Below are positions 15,941-26,349 of a stretch of DNA of 37,660 nucleotides, in pieces. The first letter of the stretch is position 1, and every line of letters starts with the position of its first letter. The translations under genes were made by a program, and so were the position numbers. The DNA is from Actinomycetota bacterium (GTDB lineage: Bacteria > Actinomycetota > Acidimicrobiia > Acidimicrobiales > Iamiaceae), in assembly GCA_963169755.1 (NCBI GenBank), contig CAUJFC010000174.1:1-37660 (forward strand), written 5' to 3'. The notes beneath the pieces are model-generated. The model saw only the letters and a list, made by a program, of their open reading frames with translations. It ran no database searches and was not told where the DNA came from.

Positions 15941-16783
15941 TTATGCACCTTTCCCGGGTTCTGAGGTCAAGGACGGGTCATCGTCAGGGATTCGGGTGAG
16001 CGAAGGCGAACCCGGCTGACGGACGTCGATCTTGTCGATGGTTGACCGATCGGCCTGCTCGAGCAGGGCTTCGACCGCCACGAACTTGGCGGGTAGGCGG
16101 GTGCTGTCACCGATCCGGACGGTGATGCCGTCGCGCAGTTCGAGCACCACGTCCGAGCCCACCCGACGCCCCTCCACCACCTCACCCTCCAGTGAAGCTG
16201 GAATCGCGGCAATGGCCTCGACCACCGGTCGATCGTGCTGATCGACCACGCTCCCCGGCTGACCGAAGGCCACCGGTACGGCGGGAAGCGCACCGTGGCT
16301 CCCCGGAACGTCAGAGCCGAGCACCCGGCCCTCGGCATCGACCATTGCGCCGTTGGGGTCCACCGCCACCGGCTTGCGCATGGTGACGGTCACCTCGACG
16401 GTGGCCGGCCAGCTTCTGGCCACCGACACCTGATCCACCCACGCCATCCCCGCCAGACGCTGTTCCACCGCCCCCGCGTCGAGGTCGACCATGGGAGATC
16501 CGATCTCGATGCCGGCTCGTTCCAGAATCTCCGCCTCGCCGGAGCGGTCCACGCCGGAAACCGCCACCTGGTCAATGTCGAGCACCGAGCTTCGGGTCAG
16601 TCCGAAGATCCCTCCGAGCAGCGCCGTTACCGCCAGACCCACCAGGACACGATGACGACCTCGCCGCCACTGCTGCTCTTGGACCTCCCGGCGGCGAGCC
16701 TGAAGGCGCGGGTCGATGGTTGGAGGCGTCAGCGTCGGTTCGGAAACCGGACGAGGCGACCGGGCCAGCATGCTCGGACTCAC
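15941..16783 (-). CDS. ftsQ: Cell division protein FtsQ (POTRA)
   Basis: TM then VLDIDQVAVSGVDRSGEAEILERAGIEIGSPMVDLDAGAVEQRLAGMAWVDQVSVARSWPATVEVTVTMRKPVAV; likely GTG start at 16783 overlapping the murB stop (GTGA). Confidence 0.93.
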   Translation of the reverse strand: MSPSMLARSPRPVSEPTLTPPTIDPRLQARRREVQEQQWRRGRHRVLVGLAVTALLGGIFGLTRSSVLDIDQVAVSGVDRSGEAEILERAGIEIGSPMVDLDAGAVEQRLAGMAWVDQVSVARSWPATVEVTVTMRKPVAVDPNGAMVDAEGRVLGSDVPGSHGALPAVPVAFGQPGSVVDQHDRPVVEAIAAIPASLEGEVVEGRRVGSDVVLELRDGITVRIGDSTRLPAKFVAVEALLEQADRSTIDKIDVRQPGSPSLTRIPDDDPSLTSEPGKGA

Positions 16784-17748
16784 CGGCAACCGTCCTCGTC
16801 GAAACCGACCAGGCACGTCTCGGCGTGCAACGACACACCGCTGTGGGCAAGGACCCGAGCCTGGACCTCGGCCATCAGAGCCCGCACATCGTCAGCCGAA
16901 CCACCGGCGTCGGCCTGAATGAAGTTGGCGTGCTTGGTGGAAACCTCGGCGGTTCCCACCCTCAGACCCTTGCAGCCCGCGGCGTCGATCAGCCGCCCGG
17001 CCGAGTCTCCAGGCGGGTTGGTGAACACTGAACCGGCGTTGGGGCCCCCGGGTTGGTGCTCTCGCCGCCAACGCACGATGTCGGCCAGTTCGGCCTCTGA
17101 CGCCGCCTGGTCGCCCACCGCCAGGCGCAGCTCGGCCCACGCCACCACCTGGTGGGGCGCGATCTGCGAGGTGCGGTACCCCAGGGCCAGGGCGCTCGGC
17201 GTCACCACACCATCCTCGCCCAGCGAAAGGTCCACGACGCGGACCCTCACCAGTGAGGCGGCCATGTCCGAACCGTGACCACCGGCGTTCATCCTCACCG
17301 CTCCCCCCACCGAGCCCGGGACACCGACCGCCCACTCGAAGCCGGTGAGCCCGGCTGCCACCGTCCGGCGGGCCACCACCGGCAACAGGGCGGCCCCGCC
17401 CGCCCGCACGATCGCCTCACCGCCGGAGATCTCCCCCACCTCGATCTCGGAGAACTCAGGCCCCAACTGCACCGCCACCCCGGCGAATCCCGAGTCGGCC
17501 ACCAGCAGATTGGATCCTCGCCCCACCACCAGGACCGGTAGGGGCGCGGCCGCCAGGACCCGGGCCAGCACGGTGAGCTCAGCGTTGTCGGCCACCGTCA
17601 CGAACCGCCGGGCCGGACCGCCGACCCGATAGGTGGTCAACGGCCCGATCAGCTCGTCGCGGCCGACGGTGAACGACGCCCGCGCCCGCGCCACCTCCCG
17701 ATCGAAGGCCGCCAAGGCCTCGGTCGAGCCCCGCTCCTGACCAGTCAC
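16780..17748 (-). CDS. murB: UDP-N-acetylenolpyruvoylglucosamine reductase
   Basis: LTTYRVGGPARRFVTV, VVGRGSNLLVADSGFAGV, PGSVGGAVRMNAGGHG, AGSVFTNPPGDSAGRLIDAAGCKGLRVGTAEVSTKHANFI. Confidence 0.97.
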   Translation of the reverse strand: MTGQERGSTEALAAFDREVARARASFTVGRDELIGPLTTYRVGGPARRFVTVADNAELTVLARVLAAAPLPVLVVGRGSNLLVADSGFAGVAVQLGPEFSEIEVGEISGGEAIVRAGGAALLPVVARRTVAAGLTGFEWAVGVPGSVGGAVRMNAGGHGSDMAASLVRVRVVDLSLGEDGVVTPSALALGYRTSQIAPHQVVAWAELRLAVGDQAASEAELADIVRWRREHQPGGPNAGSVFTNPPGDSAGRLIDAAGCKGLRVGTAEVSTKHANFIQADAGGSADDVRALMAEVQARVLAHSGVSLHAETCLVGFDEDGCR

Positions 17749-19199
17749 GTCGACTCGCCCCCGGTCGGTACGCCCACCGACTCGGCTCCTCGCACAAAGG
17801 CCTCGCCCACCCGTCGTACATCGCCGGCCCCCGCCGTCAGCAGCAGGTCACCGGGCCGCACCACCGACCTCGCCCAACTCAGGGCGTCATCGAGCGTTGG
17901 CGTCCACTCGGCCACCACCGGGGTTCCCGCCTCCCGGGCGGCGTCGAGCACAATCCGCCCCGACACCCCCGCCTCGGCCGGTTCACCGGCCCCGTACACG
18001 TCGGTGACCGCCGCTAGGTCGGCCACCGCCACCGAGCGGCCCAGATCCGCTCCCTGAGTCCGGGTGCGCGAGTACCGATGAGGCTGAAACACGACCACCA
18101 CCCGGCCCCATCCCGCCCCGGCCGCCGAGGCCAGCAGGGCCCGCACCTTGCCGGGATTGTGGGCATAGTCGTCGACGACGGTGACCCCATCGCGCTCGCC
18201 CAACACCTCGAACCGCCGCCCCACGCCGCGGTAGGTGCCAACCGCGGCCACCGCGGCGGCCACATCGATCCCGCGGGTGGCCGCGGTGGCCACCGCCACT
18301 GCGGCGTTCAGGGCGTGGTGGCGACCCGGAGTAGCGATGGCGACCGGTCCCACCTCGGTTCCGTCGTGACACAGCCCGAAGGTGGTGGTGAGTCGGTGGA
18401 CCTGCACCGAGTGCACCCGCCACTGCGCCGCGGCCGCCTCTCCCACCGTGACCGCCCCGTGGCGAGTGGCGAGCGACAGGGTCCTCGGATCGGCGGTACC
18501 GTCGCCGCCCGGGACGTCGATGCACACCACCCGGTGACGGGCAGCCGCCAGAAAGCGATCGAAGGCCGCCTCTATGGCATCGATCGAACCCCAGAAATCG
18601 AGATGATCCTCTTCGACGTTGGTGACCACCACAGTGGAGGCCCCCAGACGCTCGAAGGTGCCGTCGCTCTCGTCGGCCTCGACCACCAGCAGGCCACCGT
18701 CCCCACCCCAGCGCGCCGCCTCACCCAACGACACCGGAACCCCACCCACCAGGAAGGACGGGTCGGCACCCACCCCGTCCAACAGGGTGGCCAACATGGC
18801 AGTGGTCGATGTCTTGCCGTGGGTGCCCGACACCGCCACCGACTCGCGCAACGCGCACAGACTGGCCAGGATCCCCGCCCGATCCACCACCACGGCTCCC
18901 TCCGCCGTCAGGGCGGCCACGTCGTCAATCGAGGGCGGGTAAGCGGTCGAGTGGGTCACAACCGCCGCACCGCTGCGGGCAGCGGATCCGAACAGATCAT
19001 CCTGGGAGACAACTTCCAGATCCACTCCCGCGGCACTGAGTGATGGCCACGCCCCAGTTGCCACCTTGTCGGCCCCACTCACCCGATGGCCGAGGGCAGC
19101 CAGGACCACCGCGATGGTGCTCATCCCGGCGCCACCCACTCCCACCACGTGCACCGACGTCGCCGCCCCGAGCGCCACCGGGGGAGGCACTTCAGCCAC
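17745..19199 (-). CDS. murC: UDP-N-acetylmuramate--L-alanine ligase
   Basis: VHVVGVGGAGMSTIAVVLAALGHRVSGAD, VSGTHGKTSTTAML, ADESDGTF, VDDYAHNPGKVRALL, VVVFQPHRYSRTR. Confidence 0.97.
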   Translation of the reverse strand: MAEVPPPVALGAATSVHVVGVGGAGMSTIAVVLAALGHRVSGADKVATGAWPSLSAAGVDLEVVSQDDLFGSAARSGAAVVTHSTAYPPSIDDVAALTAEGAVVVDRAGILASLCALRESVAVSGTHGKTSTTAMLATLLDGVGADPSFLVGGVPVSLGEAARWGGDGGLLVVEADESDGTFERLGASTVVVTNVEEDHLDFWGSIDAIEAAFDRFLAAARHRVVCIDVPGGDGTADPRTLSLATRHGAVTVGEAAAAQWRVHSVQVHRLTTTFGLCHDGTEVGPVAIATPGRHHALNAAVAVATAATRGIDVAAAVAAVGTYRGVGRRFEVLGERDGVTVVDDYAHNPGKVRALLASAAGAGWGRVVVVFQPHRYSRTRTQGADLGRSVAVADLAAVTDVYGAGEPAEAGVSGRIVLDAAREAGTPVVAEWTPTLDDALSWARSVVRPGDLLLTAGAGDVRRVGEAFVRGAESVGVPTGGEST

Positions 19200-20307
19200 C
19201 CGCCACCGCCTCGACCACCTCGGCCGCCCGTTCGGCGGCGTCGACCCGGGCCGCGCCTCTCATGGCCACCGACATCTGCTCCAGCCGCTCCGGGTCGTCG
19301 AGCAGTTGTGCCAGCTCGCTGGCCAGACGGTCGCCGGTGAGATCGGAGTCGACCACCACCACCGCTCCCCCGGTGGCGGCCACCGCCTCAGCGTTGGCCA
19401 TCTGGTGGTCACGGGTGGCGATGGGCAGCGGCACCAGGATCGACGGCAGACCGGCGGCCATCAGTTCGAACACGCTGCCGCCCGACCGGGTGACCGCCAC
19501 ATCGGAGGCGTCGAGCAACAAGTGCATCCGGTCCTCGTAGCGAACCGGCTGGTAGATGATCCCGCCGGCGGGGGGTTCGGGGGCGCGCTCCATGAAGTCG
19601 TGGAAGTCCCGGGAGCCGATGACATGACGTACCGCCAGGTCACTGCGGTCACTCCACGCCTCGACCAGATCCCGAACCGCCTCATTGATGCGCCGCGAGC
19701 CCAGCGACCCGGCGAACACCCCGACGACGGTCCGGTCCGCAGGCAGACCCAACGCGGCCCGGGCCCCGGCGGGATCGGGATTTTCGGCCATCTCACGGAT
19801 CTCGGGGCGCAACGGATTGCCGGTGACCACCGCCCTCGGCAGATCGGTACCGGCGAAGGACACCGCCGCTGCCTTGGCCACCCGCCGCAGCAGCCGGTTG
19901 ACCGCCCCCGCCCGCTTGTTCTGCTCGAGCAGAACCACCGGCACCCTGAACAGCACCGCCCCGAGCCCGCAGGCCGCCGAGGCGTACCCGCCCAGCACCA
20001 CCACCACCCGGGGACGATGGCGTCGAACCAGCGCGATCCCTCGCAGCAGGGCCACCGCCACCTCGGCCAAGGCCACCAGATTGACCGGGGTCAGCCGGCG
20101 CTGGATCCCCCGCCCCGGCAGCACATCGACGCTGAAGCCAGCCTGGGGGACCATCGTCGACTCGGGACCCCGGGCCGACCCCACGAAGTGCAGTGACTCG
20201 GGGTCGTGCCCCGCGGCCACCAGGGCGCGGGCCAGCGCCAGACCGGGCAGCAGGTGTCCGGCCGTGCCGCCTCCGGCGATCAACGCCCAGGTTCTGGTGG
20301 GAGCCAT
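19192..20307 (-). CDS. murG: Undecaprenyl-PP-MurNAc-pentapeptide GlcNAc transferase
   Basis: MAPTRTWALIAGGGTAGHLLPGLALARAL, VVVVLGGYASAACGLGAVL, VLLEQNKRAGAVNRLL, VGVFAGSLGSRRINEAV, RSGGSVFELMAAGLPSILVPLP. Confidence 0.97.
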   Translation of the reverse strand: MAPTRTWALIAGGGTAGHLLPGLALARALVAAGHDPESLHFVGSARGPESTMVPQAGFSVDVLPGRGIQRRLTPVNLVALAEVAVALLRGIALVRRHRPRVVVVLGGYASAACGLGAVLFRVPVVLLEQNKRAGAVNRLLRRVAKAAAVSFAGTDLPRAVVTGNPLRPEIREMAENPDPAGARAALGLPADRTVVGVFAGSLGSRRINEAVRDLVEAWSDRSDLAVRHVIGSRDFHDFMERAPEPPAGGIIYQPVRYEDRMHLLLDASDVAVTRSGGSVFELMAAGLPSILVPLPIATRDHQMANAEAVAATGGAVVVVDSDLTGDRLASELAQLLDDPERLEQMSVAMRGAARVDAAERAAEVVEAVAGG

Positions 20308-21512
20308 CAGCGTGAGGCGCGGGTTGAACGAGCCGGACGGGCCGGCACCGCCGCCGGATGACGGGCGATGTTCACCAGCATCCCCACTGCCGTGAGGGTC
20401 ACCACCATGGACGACCCGCCGAAGGAGACGAACGGCAAAGGGACGCCGGTGATGGGCATCAGTCCCACCACCGCTGCCATGTTCATGAACGCCTGAACGC
20501 TGATCCAGGTGGTGATGCCCACCGCCACCAGCATCGAGAACCGATCTGACGCCCGGGCCGCCACGTAAACGCCGGTGACCGCGAACGCCACGAACAACCC
20601 CACCACTGCCAGCACTCCCAGCAGTCCGAACTCTTCGCCGATCACCGCGAAGATGAAGTCGGTCCAGGCGAAGGGTAGGAACCCCCACTTGACAGTGGAG
20701 CGACCCAGCCCCCGGCCCAGCAGCCCACCGTTGGCGATAGCCACCAGCGACTGGACGTTTTGGAGGCCGTACTCGAAGGGATCCTTCATGGGATCCAGGA
20801 AGATCAGATAGCGCCGACGCCGGAACGGTTCGAAGGCCACGAAGCCGGCGCCGATCACGGCCAACACACCGCCCACCGAGGCCAGCTGACCCTTTGGGCT
20901 ACCGGCCGCCCACAGCACCGCCAGGACGGTTGCGCCGATGATCACGGTGGTGCCCATGTTGGGCTGGAGCATGATCAGCCCCGAGATCACCACCAGGTAG
21001 GTGGTGACCGGTCCCAGACCCCACCGCCAGTCCTCCACCTGGTGCTGGCGCCGGGCCAACAAGTCAGCGACGAACAGCAGCAGAGCGAACTTGGCGAACT
21101 CCGAAGGCTGGAACTTGGCCGGACCCACTCCCAGCCAGCGGGTGGCACCGTTGGCGCTGACCCCGACGCCGGGAACCAGTACCGCCCCCAGAGTCAGCAC
21201 CGCCCCCGCCATCATGAGCTTGACGTGTCGACGCCAGAAGTCGAGCGACACCGACATGGCCACCAGCATCCCAGCGATCCCCACCACCACCCAGGTGGCC
21301 TGGCGTACGAAGTAGCTCCACGGCATCGTGTTCTCGCGAACCGACACCACCGACGAGGCCGACATGACCATGAGCAACCCGATCATGGTGAGAGCGGTGA
21401 CCACCGCCAACACCACCCATGACGCGCCAGTGGCCACCCCCGGGAGTCGGCGGTGCAGAGCGGTGACCGGTTCGGTCCGGCCCCGGAAGACCGGATGGGC
21501 GATGGAGGTCAT
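20307..21512 (-). CDS. ftsW: Septal SEDS peptidoglycan polymerase FtsW
   Basis: Multi-TM; GVSANGATRWLGVGPAKFQPSEFAKFALLLFVADLLAR, FIFAVIGEEFGLLGVL, PITGVPLPFVSFGGSSMV. Confidence 0.97.
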   Translation of the reverse strand: MTSIAHPVFRGRTEPVTALHRRLPGVATGASWVVLAVVTALTMIGLLMVMSASSVVSVRENTMPWSYFVRQATWVVVGIAGMLVAMSVSLDFWRRHVKLMMAGAVLTLGAVLVPGVGVSANGATRWLGVGPAKFQPSEFAKFALLLFVADLLARRQHQVEDWRWGLGPVTTYLVVISGLIMLQPNMGTTVIIGATVLAVLWAAGSPKGQLASVGGVLAVIGAGFVAFEPFRRRRYLIFLDPMKDPFEYGLQNVQSLVAIANGGLLGRGLGRSTVKWGFLPFAWTDFIFAVIGEEFGLLGVLAVVGLFVAFAVTGVYVAARASDRFSMLVAVGITTWISVQAFMNMAAVVGLMPITGVPLPFVSFGGSSMVVTLTAVGMLVNIARHPAAVPARPARSTRASR

Positions 21513-21530
21513 GACAACCAGGGCATTGGC

Positions 21531-22634
21531 TCAGGGCGCTCCGCCGGGTCCGACGGAGACGCCAGCTTCCACCACCGGGGCGGGAGAAGCAGGGATGGTG
21601 GTGAAGTCGGCATAGAACATGCCCAGGGCCAACGCGGTGGCCAGGCCGGCCACGATCCAGAACCGGACGATCACGGTGGTTTCGGGCCAGCCGCTCTGCT
21701 CATAGTGATGATGGATGGGTGCCATCCGGAACACCCGCCGGCCGCCGAAACCCCGGTACGACACCACTTGGATGATCACCGACAGGGTCTCGAGGACGAA
21801 CAGAGCTCCGACGATGGGCAACAGCAGAGCGGTGTTCAACGTCAGCGCCAGCCCGGCCAGGCCGGCCCCGATGGCCAACGAGCCGGTGTCGCCCATGAAG
21901 ATTCGGGCCGGGAAGGCGTTCCACCACAGAAAGCCGGTGCAGCCCCCCAGCATGGCAGCGGCCACCACCGCCAGGTCCAGAGCGTGCTCCACCCGGTAGA
22001 TGTCAGGGTTGCGAAAGGCCCAGAACCCAATGATGGTGAAGGCGGCAAACGCGAACATCGATGACCCGGCCGCCAGGCCGTCGAGCCCGTCGGTGAGGTT
22101 CACCGCGTTGGTCGAGGCCAGGATCAACAGGACCGCCCACACCACCCAACCGACCCGACCGAAGTCGATCGACAACAGCGTCGAATCAACGAAGGAGTCG
22201 TAGCGGGTGAACGACAAGGTGGTGTGCACCTGCGTGAACCCCACACAGGCCGCCGAGAACCCCACCGCCACCGACAGCAACCCCACCATCTTCATGCGCT
22301 TGTTGAGGCCGGTGTTGTGTGAACGCGTGACCTTCAGCCAGTCGTCGAGGAACCCGACGAGCCCGGCCCCCACCACCAGTGCCAGCACCAGAATTCCGGT
22401 GCGGGTGAACACCACCCGGCTGCGCAGGTGGGCCACCGTGTAGCCCACCACCGCGCCCGCCACGATGGCCATGCCGCCCATGGTGGGCGTACCAGCTTTG
22501 ATGTGGTGGCCGTCAGGGCCCTCTTCGCGGATCGGTTGCCCGATACCGGCGCGCCGCAGCCATTCGATCAGATACCGCGTCCCTACCAGGGACACCGCCA
22601 GGCTCAGGCCACCGGCCATCAACAGCGCGATCAC
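21531..22634 (-). CDS. mraY: Phospho-N-acetylmuramoyl-pentapeptide-transferase
   Basis: [93 protein letters not shown]. Confidence 0.98.
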   Translation of the reverse strand: MIALLMAGGLSLAVSLVGTRYLIEWLRRAGIGQPIREEGPDGHHIKAGTPTMGGMAIVAGAVVGYTVAHLRSRVVFTRTGILVLALVVGAGLVGFLDDWLKVTRSHNTGLNKRMKMVGLLSVAVGFSAACVGFTQVHTTLSFTRYDSFVDSTLLSIDFGRVGWVVWAVLLILASTNAVNLTDGLDGLAAGSSMFAFAAFTIIGFWAFRNPDIYRVEHALDLAVVAAAMLGGCTGFLWWNAFPARIFMGDTGSLAIGAGLAGLALTLNTALLLPIVGALFVLETLSVIIQVVSYRGFGGRRVFRMAPIHHHYEQSGWPETTVIVRFWIVAGLATALALGMFYADFTTIPASPAPVVEAGVSVGPGGAP

Positions 22635-24073
22635 CAGCCGCCACCCGTCGCTCGCTGCCGGATGGCCCGGCTCAACACCTCACGGTCCACGAAAGGGATC
22701 ACCCGGTCTCCGATGGTCTGGGTGGTCTCGTGCCCCTTGCCGGCCACCAGCAGCACGTCTCCCGGACCGGCGACGGCCACCGCGGCGGCGATCGCATCGG
22801 CCCGGTCGGGCACCTCGGATACGTCGGGATGGTCGAGAAGGCCGGACTTCACGGCTTCCATGATCGCAGCCGGGTCCTCGTGGCGAGGATTGTCGGTGGT
22901 CAGGAAAACCACGTCGGCACCCCGCGCCACCGCCTCTCCCATTTCGGGTCGCTTCGTCGGATCACGATCTCCGCCGGCCCCGAACACCACGATCACACGA
23001 TTCGAACCGGCCAGCTCGCGGGCGGCGTCCAACAGGTTCTCGAGTCCGTCAGGGGTGTGAGCGAAGTCCACGGCCGCCACGAACGGCTGTCCTTCATCGA
23101 CCAGTTCGAATCGGCCCGCAATGGCACTGACATCGGCCAGGCCGGCGGCGATGGTCTGGGTGTCGACTCCGAGGTGGGCGGCCACGGTGGCCGCCGCCAC
23201 CGCGTTCAACACGTTGAAGCGCCCCGGCAGGTTGATGGACACGGACACGCCCCGCCAGCGAAAACTCGACCCCCGGGGCGACACCTCCAGATCTGTCACG
23301 TCACCCAGCCCGTAGCCCTCGGTCGGGACCAGAGCGGCGTCCAAGAGCAGGCGTCCGTGGGGATCGTCGGTGCAAACCACAGCGTGGGCGCACCGGTCCG
23401 GCTCGAACAGTCGAGCCTTGGCCTGGAAGTAGGCCGCCATGTCGCGGTGGTGGTCGAGGTGATCACGGCTCAGGTTGGTGAACACCGCCACCCGGAAGTG
23501 AGTGCCGTCCACCCTGTGCAGGTCGAGAGCGTGCGACGAGACCTCCATGGCCACGCTGCGACGTCCCTCGGCCAGAAAGGCGGCCAACAGCTGTTGCAAC
23601 TCGGGCGCTTCGGGGGTGGTGCGTACCCCCGACAGGGTCCCGATCATCCCGCAGTTGCGACCCGCCCGGTTCAATATCGCAGCCAGCAGGTGGGTGGTGG
23701 TGGTCTTTCCGTTGGTGCCGGTCACCCCGATGACGTCCAGGGTGGCTGACGGGTCGCCCAGGAGCCGGGCCGCCAGCGGTCCCATGGCCGAGCGGACGCT
23801 GGCCACCTGAACCTCGGGGACTCCCAGACCAAGGGGGCGTTCCACCACCAGGGCGACCGCTCCGGCTTGGAGGGCGGCCGCGGCATGGTCGTGGCCGTCG
23901 TGGTGGGCGCCGGGCACACAGCAGAACAGGTCGCCGGGTTGGACTGCCCGCGAGTCATGGGTGACGGCCCGCAGGTCGGGGTCGGTTCCTGTCGGCTCGG
24001 ACAGCCCTCTGACCTCCACTCCCGCCAGCGCGGGATGGAGGTCGAGAGATTCGAGCAGGCGAGCCAGGCGCAC
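22631..24073 (-). CDS. murE: UDP-MurNAc-L-Ala-D-Glu--2,6-diaminopimelate ligase
   Basis: GVTGTNGKTTTTHLLAAIL, AMEVSSHALDLHRV, FTNLSRDHLDHHRDMAAYFQAKARLF, DNPRHEDPAAI (meso-DAP-type DNPR motif). Confidence 0.97.
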   Translation of the reverse strand: MRLARLLESLDLHPALAGVEVRGLSEPTGTDPDLRAVTHDSRAVQPGDLFCCVPGAHHDGHDHAAAALQAGAVALVVERPLGLGVPEVQVASVRSAMGPLAARLLGDPSATLDVIGVTGTNGKTTTTHLLAAILNRAGRNCGMIGTLSGVRTTPEAPELQQLLAAFLAEGRRSVAMEVSSHALDLHRVDGTHFRVAVFTNLSRDHLDHHRDMAAYFQAKARLFEPDRCAHAVVCTDDPHGRLLLDAALVPTEGYGLGDVTDLEVSPRGSSFRWRGVSVSINLPGRFNVLNAVAAATVAAHLGVDTQTIAAGLADVSAIAGRFELVDEGQPFVAAVDFAHTPDGLENLLDAARELAGSNRVIVVFGAGGDRDPTKRPEMGEAVARGADVVFLTTDNPRHEDPAAIMEAVKSGLLDHPDVSEVPDRADAIAAAVAVAGPGDVLLVAGKGHETTQTIGDRVIPFVDREVLSRAIRQRATGGGW

Positions 24074-24075
24074 CC

Positions 24076-26349
24076 TCAGCCTGCCGGGGTGCTGGTCGTG
24101 GTCGAGATGGCGGCCCCCTCGTCTCGACGGCCCCGGGCCGAGGCACTCAGCTCGGGCACCTCGGCCTCGGATCGCTCCAACAGGGCCGGGGGCGGGGTCT
24201 GAGACCGCAACAGGGCGATCCGGGCCAGCTCGCTGAACACCGGAGCGGCCACCGTTCCGCCATAGGACGAAGTCTGGGGGTCACCCAGTGTCACCAGGAC
24301 CGACAGGTCCGCTCCCGGCACGAAGCCCAAGAAGGTGGACTGGTAGTGGTAGCGACCGTCAGCGCCCATGTAGCCGTCGCTGGGGTCGACCCCCTGGGGA
24401 ATGCGGGCGGTACCGGTCTTGCCGGCGGCGGGGTAGTCGGGGATCTGCGCCAGCTCGCCGGTCCCATCGGTCACCACCTTCTCGAGCATCTCGGTCACGG
24501 CCCGGGCGGTGTCGGCCGAAACCACCCGCCGGCTCAGAGCGGCGGGAGAGTCGACCCTTCCCTGTCCGGCGTCGGTGGCGGCCACCAGGCGAGGGGGCAC
24601 GAACACCCCGTCGTTGGCGATCACGTTGTAGGCCGACAGCATCTGAAGTGCGGTAACGGCGATCCCCTGGCCGATGGGGATGGCCCCGATGGAGGTCCCC
24701 GACCAGTCATCGAGGGGCAGCATTATGCCGTTCTCCTCGTTGGGGAACCCCAGCCCGGTGTTGGCACCCAGCCCGAACTCTCGGAGATAGCGATCGACCC
24801 GCTCCCGTCCCAGTTGCTGGGCAATCTTGATGGTGCCGATGTTGGACGAGGTGACCAGGATGTCGGTGACCGACCAGGCCCGGGTGGGGTGGGGATCGTG
24901 GTCCGTGAACGTCTTGTCGTAGATCTGGAGGTAACCAGGCACCGAGAGCACCGTGTCAGGAGCCACCAGGCCCTCCTCGATGGCTCCGGCGACCGTGATC
25001 ATCTTGTTCACCGATCCGGGCTCGAACACCGCCGTCACCGGGCGGTTGTCACGGGTGTGCACCACCTTCCCGTCGGCGTTGGGGGCAACACTGGTCATGG
25101 CCAGGATCTCGCCGGTGCTGGGCCGCATCATCAGCACCATGCCCGAGGCCGCGCCGGTGGCCCGTACCTGCTCGGTGATGGCCCGTTCGGCCTCGTACTG
25201 GAGGGTCTGATCCAGAGTCAGGTAGACGTCGGTTCCGGGCTGGGCGGGGATCACGGTCTCCACGCCTCCGGCGATGGTTCGACCGCTGGGATCGTGCTCG
25301 AACTCACGCAGACCGGGCTCGCCGGTCAGCACCTCGTCGAACTGAGCCTCTATCCCTGACACACCCTGTCGACCATCGTCGGACACACCTCCGTCAGCGA
25401 CCGTGCGGCCGATCACCGCGGATGCCAGGTTTCCGCTCGGGTAGTAGCGGACGAAGCGGTCCACCAACGCGATCCCGGCCAGGGTCTGGGCGTGCTCGTC
25501 GCCCTTCACCGCCCGCTCGTTCTCCTTCTTGCGGACTGTCTGGATCTTCTCGGCGACCTCGGGATCCACGGCCTTGGCCAGCAGTACGTAACGGGTGTTG
25601 CTGACATCGATCGCTTCGAGCAGCGTCGCCTCGGACATGTCGAGGATCGGTGCCAGTGTCCGGGCGGTGGCCCGCTTGTCCGTGATGTTCTTCGGATCGG
25701 CAACCACGTCGGACCGGGCCACCGACATGGCCAGGATCTGTCCCGACCGGTCGTAGATGGCACCTCGCCCGGCCGGGAGCTCCATCCGCCCGTCCCGGTT
25801 CTGAACGCCCCACTCCTGCCACTGGTCGCGCTGAACGGTCTGGACGACCACCAGTTTGGCGGTGATGGCCGCACCGGCCGCCACCAGCAGCACAACCAGG
25901 AAGGCCAGTCTGCGCATCAACTGCTGGCGACTGGCGGCACCGTCGCGGGCCACCACCGGACGAGATGCGGCGCGGCGGGACCGGCTACTGCGATCGGCGA
26001 CGGCCCGGCCAGGCGTCGATGAGGATCGAGGAGGACGGTGAGCAGACGGCGCCGGACGCACCACCTCCCGCCCGGCACGGTCCAGGGGTGCCGGACGGGA
26101 GGTGGTGGCCCGATTCCGGGATCCGGCCGGGCCACGACCGAGCCCAGCGGTTCCAGAGCCCGCCGATGTCCGGGTTCTTCCCCCGGTGGTCGACCCGGCG
26201 CCTGAGCGCGACCGAGTATCGGGCGCGACGCGAGAACGACCCGCCCGGCCGGCACCGCCGGGAGATCGCGGAGCCGACCGGGGGGATCGGGAAATGGGAC
26301 GGGGGTTGCCCAGGAAGTCGGAGAGGTGGTCGTCGACGAGATCGGTCAC
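24076..26349 (-). CDS. ftsI: Class B penicillin-binding protein, septal transpeptidase FtsI
   Basis: Catalytic FEPGSVNKMITVAG (SxxK), VTSSNIGTIKI (SxN), AAGKTGTARIP (KTG); N-terminal TM LAFLVVLLVAAGAAITAKLVVVQ; Arg/Ser-rich disordered cytoplasmic tail. Confidence 0.96.
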   Translation of the reverse strand: MTDLVDDHLSDFLGNPRPISRSPRSAPRSPGGAGRAGRSRVAPDTRSRSGAGSTTGGRTRTSAGSGTAGLGRGPAGSRNRATTSRPAPLDRAGREVVRPAPSAHRPPRSSSTPGRAVADRSSRSRRAASRPVVARDGAASRQQLMRRLAFLVVLLVAAGAAITAKLVVVQTVQRDQWQEWGVQNRDGRMELPAGRGAIYDRSGQILAMSVARSDVVADPKNITDKRATARTLAPILDMSEATLLEAIDVSNTRYVLLAKAVDPEVAEKIQTVRKKENERAVKGDEHAQTLAGIALVDRFVRYYPSGNLASAVIGRTVADGGVSDDGRQGVSGIEAQFDEVLTGEPGLREFEHDPSGRTIAGGVETVIPAQPGTDVYLTLDQTLQYEAERAITEQVRATGAASGMVLMMRPSTGEILAMTSVAPNADGKVVHTRDNRPVTAVFEPGSVNKMITVAGAIEEGLVAPDTVLSVPGYLQIYDKTFTDHDPHPTRAWSVTDILVTSSNIGTIKIAQQLGRERVDRYLREFGLGANTGLGFPNEENGIMLPLDDWSGTSIGAIPIGQGIAVTALQMLSAYNVIANDGVFVPPRLVAATDAGQGRVDSPAALSRRVVSADTARAVTEMLEKVVTDGTGELAQIPDYPAAGKTGTARIPQGVDPSDGYMGADGRYHYQSTFLGFVPGADLSVLVTLGDPQTSSYGGTVAAPVFSELARIALLRSQTPPPALLERSEAEVPELSASARGRRDEGAAISTTTSTPAG

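Noticed and set aside
20308-20688. N-terminal extension of the murG ORF (MGVPTLRLDRLHLRG...)
   Set aside because: Overlaps ftsW on the same strand in a different frame; MurG proper begins at MAPTRTWALIAGGGTAGH.
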